Part shown: in pieces, positions 1 through 6,352 of the stretch
Position numbering within the stretch: position 1 is the first letter of the stretch
Layout: each line of letters opens with the position of its first letter
Source of the DNA: Kiritimatiellia bacterium
Lineage (GTDB): Bacteria; Verrucomicrobiota; Kiritimatiellia; SLAD01
Reading direction: 5' to 3'
DNA: 6,885 nt
NCBI GenBank assembly: GCA_007125875.1
Contig: SLCI01000046.1
Coordinates: 1-6,885, forward strand
Notes under the pieces: model-generated
The model's input: the letters and a program-made list of their open reading frames with translations, nothing else
What the model was told of the DNA's origin: nothing
Databases searched by the model: none
Position numbers and translations under genes: made by a program

Positions 1-37
1 CGGTGGAAGACCTTGTGGGGCGGATAGAGAAATGCCC

Positions 38-826
38 TCACGGCTGTAGTTTGGCGCAGAGCCATTCGACGGTCGAATCGATCGCTATGGTACGCATGGG
101 CAGTGAGGCAAAGGTATGGTCTGCTGTTGGGATCACGTGGACGTCGACCGGCTGGCCTGCTTGTTTGCGCGCTTCTCCGTACTGAACGGACGCCTCAATC
201 GGCACGGTCTCATCGAGTGCGCCCAGCACGAACAGTAGCTCACCGCTATGTTGATTCAGCGCCGCGACGGGATCTAGTCCACTGGCGGCTTCGGCCAGAA
301 AGCCCGTGCCAACGGCCCAGCCGCCATAATCTGCATAGCCGAGTGCGGCCACTTGCTGATCGGTTTCGTCGGTTCTCCGCGCACTGACGCTAGTGGCCAA
401 ATCAAAGACAGGGTTCCAGAGTGCCGCAGCATGCACATGCTCGAGCTGAGGCAAACTGAGCGAGACTACCAACCCACCCAAACTGAGTCCCAACAGACCG
501 ATTCGATTGCAGTCAACGCCAACCAACCCCTGAACATGCGCATAGACCGCTTTCAGATCATCAATCTGTGAAGAAACAGTCAGATCGACGAAGTCGCCCG
601 AACTATCGCCACATCCCATAAAGTCAAATCGGAGACAACCCACACCACGTTTGGCGAGCTGCCGGGCGGTATCCACAAATACGCGGTGGGCTTCAGTCTT
701 CTGGCCGGTGAATCCGTGACAAAAGATGACTGCGGGAAAGGGTTGCGCCGATGCCGCCTGAGGTTGATGCCACATCCCCACCAATTGCTGTTCACCGCGA
801 TGAATCAGAATGGGTTGCTCTACCAC
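38..826 (-). CDS. Alpha/beta-hydrolase (serine esterase / S33-like), 262 aa
   Basis: Single-domain alpha/beta-hydrolase, probably a cytoplasmic esterase or related serine hydrolase; the substrate cannot be read from sequence. Numbered from the GTG at 826, the strand-3 oxyanion motif CHGFTG has its His-Gly at 37-38. RFDFMGCGDSSGDF (about 66-79) is typical of the cinnamoyl-esterase/S33 group. The nucleophile elbow GLSLG places the Ser at 115. Likely triad partners are Asp205 (GALDETVP) and His237 (ADHTF). No signal peptide or membrane segment is seen, and there is no obvious large lid domain. The reading frame is open back to a GTG at 856, but that start would lie inside valS and has no good ribosome site. 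The GTG at 826 follows AGGAGG at 831-836, so I prefer it. The gene begins 8 nt after the valS stop and is probably co-transcribed as the last visible gene. Family assignment is firm; function is open. Confidence 0.85.
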   Translation of the reverse strand: MVEQPILIHRGEQQLVGMWHQPQAASAQPFPAVIFCHGFTGQKTEAHRVFVDTARQLAKRGVGCLRFDFMGCGDSSGDFVDLTVSSQIDDLKAVYAHVQGLVGVDCNRIGLLGLSLGGLVVSLSLPQLEHVHAAALWNPVFDLATSVSARRTDETDQQVAALGYADYGGWAVGTGFLAEAASGLDPVAALNQHSGELLFVLGALDETVPIEASVQYGEARKQAGQPVDVHVIPTADHTFASLPMRTIAIDSTVEWLCAKLQP

Positions 827-830
827 AACC

Positions 831-836
831 CCTCCT
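831..836 (-). promoter_or_regulatory. Shine-Dalgarno site of the hydrolase, overlapping the valS stop
   Basis: On the minus strand AGGAGG lies 4 nt before the GTG at 826. Its first two bases are the last two bases of the valS TAG stop (837-835). The match to the anti-SD is perfect but the spacing is short. The site argues for the GTG at 826 rather than the upstream GTG at 856, and it suggests that ribosomes ending valS can re-initiate on the hydrolase. Confidence 0.6.
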
Positions 837-3531
837 AGTTTGATTCCGCGGCGCACTCGGACAAGGTTTCGATTAGCTTGTCCAGCTTATCGGCCTTCTC
901 AATCAGCTCTTTCTTGCGATCCTGCTGCTGTTCAATGACGTGGGCCGGGGCTTTGTTAATGAAATCCATATTCCCCAACTTTTTCGTCACCTTCTCCAGT
1001 TCTGCATTCGCTTTGTCACGCTGCGTCGACAACTTCTGGATCTCAGCAGCCACATCAATCAACCCGTCCACGGGCATATAGATTGCACCTAACTGACTGA
1101 TCGCGCTGGGCATAGCGCGTGGGGGAACAAATTGACGATCAATCGTTATCTCCCGCGCGCACAGCAGTGACTCGATCGAAGGCTTATCGCGGACTAGTTG
1201 TTTTTCGTAGCGCTCATTGGAGGGGCGAATCATCAGGGCGATTTCCTGGCGTGGCGCCAAACCATAGTCCGCACGCAACTGGCGTGCGACACGAATTAGG
1301 TCATGCTTGGCATCAACATAGGAAACGACCACATGACTGACGCCCCACTCAGCAAGCGCTTCTTCATCGCGCCATTCCGGCCAAGGGGCGATCATAATGC
1401 TTTCGCTGTAGGCCGAGTAGCCCAGACCATCCCACAACTCTTCCGTTATGAACGGCATAAGCGGATGCAACAAGCGCAAGGCATTGGAATACACATAGTG
1501 CATCACCTTCAACACCTGTTCACGGCGCGGCTGATCATCGCCGTACAAAATCGCTTTGGCGTACTCGACGTACCAGTCACAAAATTGGTGCCAGCAGAAC
1601 TCATAGATGCTGCGGGCCAGATCGTTAAAGCGGAATCGCTCCAGATTCTCGGTGCATTGCGAAATGGTGGCATGCAGCTTGGCTAAAATATGCTGGTCAT
1701 CCGCACTCAGGAGGCTGACATCAAACGAGGGTTCGGCAAAGTCGGCCGGCGCGGTGGCGCCATGCATTTGCATAAAGCGCGCCGCATTCCACATTTTGGT
1801 GCCAAAATTACGCCCGATTTCGAATTTCTCATCCGACAACTGCACATCCGCCCCGGTGGCCGATAGCATCATCAAACTAAAGCGCAGCGCATCCGCATTG
1901 TACTTGTCGACAATAGTCAACGGATCGATCGAGTTCCCCAGGCTCTTGGACATCTTGCGGCCAATGTCGTCACGAACCGTGCCGTGAATGTAGACATGAC
2001 TAAACGGAATGTTATCCATGCATTCCAGACCGGACATCACCATCCGGGCAACCCAGAAAAAGATTATCTCGGATCCGGTGACGAGTGTATTCGTGGGATA
2101 ATAGAAATCCATTTCCTCGGTTTTGTCTGGCCAACCGAACACACTAAAGGGCCAAAGCCAGGAAGAGAACCACGTATCTAACACGTCTTCGTCTTGCCGG
2201 ATTTTCCCGCTGCCACAGGACGGACACTCCGTCGGGATATCCCGAGCGGCCCATTCATGGCCACAGTCATCACAATAGAACACCGGGATACGATGGCCCC
2301 ACCAAATCTGCCGGGAAATACACCAGTCGCGGATGTTTTCCATCCACTCGCTATAGACCTTGGTCCAGCGCTCGGGCACGAACTGCACGCGACCGTCATT
2401 GACCACCTCTAAGGCCGGGCGCGCCAATGGCTTCATCTTTACGAACCATTGCGGTGACAAGCGGGGCTCAACAACCGCGTCACAGCGGTAGCAATGTCCC
2501 ACGGCATGATCATGCGCATCGATGCGTTCCAGCAACCCATCCGCTTTTAACTGCTCAACGATCTTCTCACGGCACTCAAAGCGATCCATCCCTTCATATG
2601 GTCCGGCCTCCGCATTCATGTAGCCGTTGTCGTCCATCACGTTGATGCTGGGCAAATTGTGCCGTTGCCCCATTTCAAAGTCGTTCGGATCGTGGGCGGG
2701 CGTGATCTTCACGACGCCCGTACCAAATTCGGGATCAACCAGGTCATCCTCCACCACGACTAGTTCACGATGCAGCACCGGCAGCAGGACTTTTTTGCCG
2801 ACCAGCCCACGATAGCGCTCGTCACGTGGATTGATTGCGACGGCGGTATCGCCCAACAAGGTTTCCGGGCGCGTGGTCGCAACCAGGACATAATCTTTCT
2901 TTCGGCCGCCCAGGATCGGGTAGCGGATATAGTACAATTTGCCATCAACAGGTCGGTGCTCACTCTCTTCGTCGGACAGCGCGGTTTGGCAACGAGGACA
3001 CCAATTGATGATGTAGTTGCCGCGATAGATGAGCTCCTTCTCGTAGAGGCGAACAAAAACTTCGGTTACCGCGCGACTCAAGCCCTCGTCCATAGTGAAG
3101 CGTTCACGCTCCCAATCGCACGAGGCGCCAATCTTCATCAATTGGTTTTTGATGGTGTTGCCATATTCCTCGCGCCATTGCCACACGCGCTCAACAAACG
3201 CCTCGCGGCCCAGGTCGTCGCGCGTCTTGCCTTCTTTTTGCAACGCCCGCTCGACAACGTTTTGTGTCGCAATACCGGCATGATCGGTGCCCGGCACCCA
3301 CGTAACATTATAGCCTTGCATGCGACGCCAGCGCACCAAAACATCCTGGATCGTATTGTTCAGGGCGTGGCCCATATGCAGAATGCCCGTCACATTGGGT
3401 GGCGGAATCACCACGCAGTAGGACTTGCCGCCCTTTTTCGGATCGCCATGGAAATAGCCCCGCTCCATCCAGCAGCGGTACCACTTTTCCTCGGCCGCTT
3501 TACTGTCGTAGGTCTTACTTAATTCAGCCAT
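835..3531 (-). CDS. valS: Valyl-tRNA synthetase (class I), 898 aa, complete
   Basis: Charges tRNA-Val with valine using ATP, in the cytoplasm, and hydrolyses mischarged Thr-tRNA-Val. The class I HIGH motif appears as HMGH (52-55) after PPPNVTG, and KMSKS is at 526-530. The CP1 editing domain (about 200-345) holds TTRPET (Arg221, Thr224) and KITPAHDPND (Lys275, Thr277, Asp281, Asp284), matching from memory the editing residues of Thermus ValRS. Two zinc sites are likely: CPRC (178-181) with CYRC (347-350), and C420/C423 with C436/C439. The anticodon-binding domain spans roughly 610-760, and the tail (about 825-895) is the usual ValRS coiled-coil arm. Length is normal. The ATG shares one base with the cimA stop (TAATG), and AGGA lies 9 nt upstream. 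No frameshift, internal stop or missing catalytic motif was seen. Position after cimA suggests co-expression with branched-chain amino acid synthesis; no T-box or leader is present at this internal position. Confidence 0.98.
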   Translation of the reverse strand: MAELSKTYDSKAAEEKWYRCWMERGYFHGDPKKGGKSYCVVIPPPNVTGILHMGHALNNTIQDVLVRWRRMQGYNVTWVPGTDHAGIATQNVVERALQKEGKTRDDLGREAFVERVWQWREEYGNTIKNQLMKIGASCDWERERFTMDEGLSRAVTEVFVRLYEKELIYRGNYIINWCPRCQTALSDEESEHRPVDGKLYYIRYPILGGRKKDYVLVATTRPETLLGDTAVAINPRDERYRGLVGKKVLLPVLHRELVVVEDDLVDPEFGTGVVKITPAHDPNDFEMGQRHNLPSINVMDDNGYMNAEAGPYEGMDRFECREKIVEQLKADGLLERIDAHDHAVGHCYRCDAVVEPRLSPQWFVKMKPLARPALEVVNDGRVQFVPERWTKVYSEWMENIRDWCISRQIWWGHRIPVFYCDDCGHEWAARDIPTECPSCGSGKIRQDEDVLDTWFSSWLWPFSVFGWPDKTEEMDFYYPTNTLVTGSEIIFFWVARMVMSGLECMDNIPFSHVYIHGTVRDDIGRKMSKSLGNSIDPLTIVDKYNADALRFSLMMLSATGADVQLSDEKFEIGRNFGTKMWNAARFMQMHGATAPADFAEPSFDVSLLSADDQHILAKLHATISQCTENLERFRFNDLARSIYEFCWHQFCDWYVEYAKAILYGDDQPRREQVLKVMHYVYSNALRLLHPLMPFITEELWDGLGYSAYSESIMIAPWPEWRDEEALAEWGVSHVVVSYVDAKHDLIRVARQLRADYGLAPRQEIALMIRPSNERYEKQLVRDKPSIESLLCAREITIDRQFVPPRAMPSAISQLGAIYMPVDGLIDVAAEIQKLSTQRDKANAELEKVTKKLGNMDFINKAPAHVIEQQQDRKKELIEKADKLDKLIETLSECAAESN

Positions 3532-5129
3532 TACACGCCGTCCTGTAGGGTCTTTTGCTCATCAATAAACATTTTGTATTCCACGCTATCCACCAGCGCT
3601 TCCCATGAGGCTTCCAGCAGGTTTTCGGAGACGCCCACGGTGCTCCAGCTTTGCTTGCCGTCACTGGATTCAATCAACACCCGCGTCTTTGCGGCGGTAT
3701 GCTCTTCCGGATCCAGAATGCGCACGCGGAAATCGGTTAAAAAGACATCCGCGATCTGCGGGAAGAAACGGGTAAGCGCCTTACGCAGGGCTCCGTCCAA
3801 GGCATTGACCGGGCCATCGCCTTCGGCCACCGTGTGCTCAATCTCATCGTTCACGCGCAATTTGACGGTGGCCTCACTGCGGCAGTCTTCATTCTCGGCG
3901 TTCTTCTCGACGATCACGCGATAGCCTTCCAGACCGAAAAACGGGCGATGCGCCTTCAAGACTTTTTGGATCAATAGCTTGAATGACGCTTCCGCCGCCT
4001 CGAACTCGTACCCCTCTTTCTCCAGCCGTTCCAGCTCGCGCAAGATGTCTTTCACTTCAGGTGACGACTTATCCACCTGCAGATTCATCTCAACCGCTTT
4101 GAGGAAGACGTTACTGGCGCCAGACAGTTCGGAGATCAAAATGCGGCGCTTGTTGCCTACCTTCTCAGGCTCAATATGCTCGAAGCTGTGCGGGTTCTTC
4201 CGTATGCCATCTACGTGCATACCCGCCTTGTGCGCGAACGCGCTATCGCCCACAAACGCGGCTTTCGCCCACGGACGCTGGTTGGAGAGTTCGTTCACGA
4301 AACTGGAGACATCGCGTAGCTGTTTGAGCGAGTCGAGGCCATCTTTCAGGCAGTCCCGCTTCATCTTCAGTAGCAGGTTCGGAATGATCGATACCAGGTT
4401 CGCGTTGCCACAACGTTCGCCAAACCCGTTGATCGTACCTTGCACATGAACTGCGCCCGCGCGAATGGCCTCCAATGAATTCGCCACACCCAACTCGGAA
4501 TCGTTATGGGTATGGATACCAAACGGCGTATCAAAGGTGTTGGTCAAGTCGCGGATGATTTCATGCACCTCATGCGGCAATGTGCCGCCATTGGTGTCGC
4601 ACGGGACCAGCATATCTGCACCCGCTTCAGCTGCTGCGCGCAGCGTGGAGATGGCGTATTCTGGATCATCCTTGAAGCCGTCAAAGAAATGCTCGGCATC
4701 GTAAATGACCTCTTTACCACGCTCTTTAAAATAGCGGACCGTATCGGCGATCATGGCAACATTCTCTTCGGGCGTCGTGCGCAGGATGTCGCGTACGTGC
4801 AACTTCCAGCTTTTCCCGAAGAAGGTCACAACCGGTGTATCCGCTTCCATCATCGCCAGCACACCGGGATCCTCGCCTACTGCAATCTTGGCCCGGCGGG
4901 TACTACCGAAGGCAGCCACCTTGGCGTGTTTCAGGTTGAGGCGTTTCACGTCCCGAAAGAAGGCCATGTCTTTCGGATTCGAGGCGGCATAGCCGCCCTC
5001 GATATAGTCCACGCCGAAGGCGTCCAATCGTTCCGCCACACGCAATTTGCCGGTGCCGGAAAAGGAGATGCCCTCGCCCTGCGTGCCATCGCGCAGGGTC
5101 GTATCATAGATGGCTACACGACTACTCAT
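3531..5129 (-). CDS. cimA: (R)-citramalate synthase, 532 aa, complete
   Basis: Condenses pyruvate with acetyl-CoA to (R)-citramalate, the first step of the threonine-independent route to 2-oxobutyrate and isoleucine. The N-terminal HMGL-like TIM barrel (about 1-290) opens with IYDTTLRDGTQGEG; Arg13 is the likely catalytic Arg and Asp14 a metal ligand. Other metal ligands are His206 and His208 (HTHND) and Asn242 (NGFGERCGN). A linker region carries FAHKAGMHVDGIRKNP (298-312). The C-terminal LeuA-type regulatory dimer domain (about 400-520) is intact, so feedback control, typically by isoleucine, is plausible. The overall pattern, including YIEGGYAASNPKD and FFGKSWKLHV, is that of the long CimA family rather than 2-isopropylmalate or homocitrate synthase. 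The ATG overlaps the lysC end by 8 nt (ATGAGTAG), with only a weak GGA about 8 nt upstream, so translational coupling to lysC is likely. The stop shares one base with the valS start. Confidence 0.95.
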   Translation of the reverse strand: MSSRVAIYDTTLRDGTQGEGISFSGTGKLRVAERLDAFGVDYIEGGYAASNPKDMAFFRDVKRLNLKHAKVAAFGSTRRAKIAVGEDPGVLAMMEADTPVVTFFGKSWKLHVRDILRTTPEENVAMIADTVRYFKERGKEVIYDAEHFFDGFKDDPEYAISTLRAAAEAGADMLVPCDTNGGTLPHEVHEIIRDLTNTFDTPFGIHTHNDSELGVANSLEAIRAGAVHVQGTINGFGERCGNANLVSIIPNLLLKMKRDCLKDGLDSLKQLRDVSSFVNELSNQRPWAKAAFVGDSAFAHKAGMHVDGIRKNPHSFEHIEPEKVGNKRRILISELSGASNVFLKAVEMNLQVDKSSPEVKDILRELERLEKEGYEFEAAEASFKLLIQKVLKAHRPFFGLEGYRVIVEKNAENEDCRSEATVKLRVNDEIEHTVAEGDGPVNALDGALRKALTRFFPQIADVFLTDFRVRILDPEEHTAAKTRVLIESSDGKQSWSTVGVSENLLEASWEALVDSVEYKMFIDEQKTLQDGV

Positions 5130-6345
5130 GGCTTTGATCCAATTCGAATGCTTTGTGCAAAACTTGTACGGCTTGATCCGCGTAGGCGCTGCGAATCACA
5201 ACAGAGATTTTGATCTCAGACGTCGAAATCATTTCGACGTTAATTTTGTTGTTAGAGAGTGCCTCGAACATTCGGTGTGCCACACCAGAATGACTTCGCA
5301 TACCGACCCCCACGATACTCACCTTGGCGATATCGACATCATAGGTCGCGCCCGCGGCGCCGAGCGATTCGAGCAATTTGTCCACCGTACCCCGCGTCCG
5401 ATTCACTTCATCGCGTGGTACTGTGAAGGAGATGTCCGTGATGCCGTGCTCACTGACGTTTTGCACGATCATATCGACGTTGACGTTGGCAGCGGCCAAT
5501 TCCTGAAAAAGTTTAGCGGCCACACCGGGTTGATCGGGTACCCGCTGAATCGTCACTTTCGCCTGGTTTTTGTCTGCGGCTACGCCGCGCACGACTATCT
5601 GCTCCATATCATCCACCTCTTCCTTTACGATCGTTCCGGGAATACGGTCAAAACTGGTCAAGACCTCAAGCTCAACGCCATATTTCTTTGCAAATTCAAC
5701 AGAACGGGATTGCAGCACCTTAGCACCGAGACTGGCCAATTCCAACATCTCGTCATAGGCAATAAGATCCAACTTACGCGCATCGGTCACGATGCGGGGA
5801 TCGGCCGTATACACGCCATCTACATCGGTGAAAATCTGACATCGATCCGCCTCTAAGGCTGCAGCCAAAGCCACCGCGGTGGTATCGGAGCCGCCACGGC
5901 CCAGTGTGGCGACATCCAAGCTGGGCGCTAATCCTTGAAAACCGCAGACAATCACAAGTCGGCCTTTATCGAGATTTTCGATCACGCGCTCGGGATTGAT
6001 CCCCATGATTTTCGCCTTGGTGTGGGCGGAGTCGGTCGTAATCCCTGCCTGCGGACCGGTCATGGAGACCGCTTCCGCCCCCATGGCATGCAGTGCCATA
6101 GCCAAAATAGCCACGGATACTTGCTCGCCTGTTGCCAGCAACATATCCATTTCGCGTTCATCAGGCTGTGGGTTGACCTGTTTAGATAAATTGATCAGGT
6201 TGTCGGTGGTCTTTCCCATCGCACTCAGCACCACCACCACACGATGTCCGGCTTGCTGGGTATCATAGACGCGTTGAGCCACCCGCTGCATGCAAGCGGC
6301 ATCGGCCACCGAGCTTCCCCCGAACTTCTGCACATACAAAGCCAT
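5122..6345 (-). CDS. lysC: Aspartate kinase (aspartokinase) with two C-terminal ACT domains, 407 aa
   Basis: Phosphorylates L-aspartate to 4-aspartyl phosphate with ATP, the committed step toward lysine (and diaminopimelate), threonine and methionine. The amino-acid kinase domain (about 1-245) shows KFGGSSV (7-13), MTGPQAGI (95-102), TLGRGGSDTTA (147-157) and TDVDGVYTADPR (173-184). Two ACT modules follow: the first around VTIQRVPDQPGV (264-275) to DISFTV (304-309), the second around KVSIVGVGMRSHSGV (341-355) to ISTSEIKISVVI (373-384). This is the monofunctional LysC layout regulated by lysine and/or threonine; there is no homoserine dehydrogenase fusion. The ATG lies 7 nt after the stop of the upstream gene, and its ribosome site (AGG at 6352-6354, with AGGA at 6357-6360) overlaps that gene's end. 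The 3' end overlaps cimA by 8 nt. A separate internal start is likely at Met247 (see the internal ribosome site). Confidence 0.97.
   Translation of the reverse strand: MALYVQKFGGSSVADAACMQRVAQRVYDTQQAGHRVVVVLSAMGKTTDNLINLSKQVNPQPDEREMDMLLATGEQVSVAILAMALHAMGAEAVSMTGPQAGITTDSAHTKAKIMGINPERVIENLDKGRLVIVCGFQGLAPSLDVATLGRGGSDTTAVALAAALEADRCQIFTDVDGVYTADPRIVTDARKLDLIAYDEMLELASLGAKVLQSRSVEFAKKYGVELEVLTSFDRIPGTIVKEEVDDMEQIVVRGVAADKNQAKVTIQRVPDQPGVAAKLFQELAAANVNVDMIVQNVSEHGITDISFTVPRDEVNRTRGTVDKLLESLGAAGATYDVDIAKVSIVGVGMRSHSGVAHRMFEALSNNKINVEMISTSEIKISVVIRSAYADQAVQVLHKAFELDQSHE
5220..5240. repeat. Perfect inverted repeat, 10-bp arms, 1-nt centre, inside lysC
   Basis: The arms ACGTCGAAAT (5220-5229) and ATTTCGACGT (5231-5240) are exact reverse complements around one base at 5230. 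As RNA it could fold with a 9-bp stem and 3-nt loop. It lies in the codons for the conserved NVEMIST stretch of the second ACT domain, 90 nt before the cimA start. The symmetry is certain; a function is not shown, and no T-tract follows, so it is not an intrinsic terminator. Confidence 0.5.
5608..5620 (-). promoter_or_regulatory. Internal ribosome binding site in lysC for a predicted 161-aa beta subunit
   Basis: On the minus strand a purine-rich run, with AGGTGG at 5613-5618 and an overlapping GAGG at 5616-5619, stands 5 nt before an in-frame ATG at 5605-5607 (Met247 of LysC). Translation from there would give a 161-aa product starting MEQIVVRGVAADKNQAKV and containing only the two ACT domains, ending at 5122. 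This is the position at which Corynebacterium and Bacillus type LysC start the beta subunit of an alpha2beta2 enzyme; the corynebacterial beta, from memory, starts MEEAVLTGVATDKSEAKV. The site and start codon are seen directly; actual use is inferred. Confidence 0.6.
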
Positions 6346-6352
6346 GCTAAAC

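Noticed and set aside
1..37. Possible convergent gene end (plus-strand TAG at 25-27) or terminator downstream of the hydrolase
   Set aside because: Only eight codons are visible before that stop, and no stem with a T-tract appears, so neither a neighbouring gene nor a terminator can be supported.
2770..3522. 250-aa open frame on the plus strand, antisense to valS
   Set aside because: It mirrors the coding strand of valS over the HIGH and early catalytic region, has no ribosome site and no recognisable domain. Antisense frames of this kind over valS are a familiar annotation artefact.
3531..5129. Reading this gene as 2-isopropylmalate synthase (leuA) or homocitrate synthase
   Set aside because: The motif set, including YIEGGYAASNPKD, FFGKSWKLHV and FAHKAGMHVDGIRKNP, matches the CimA family, and the operon context with lysC agrees.
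4506..5856. Two plus-strand open frames of 235 and 248 aa antisense to cimA and lysC
   Set aside because: Both lie wholly opposite well-supported conserved genes, lack ribosome sites, and are rich in His, Arg and Cys in a way typical of shadow frames in GC-rich coding DNA.
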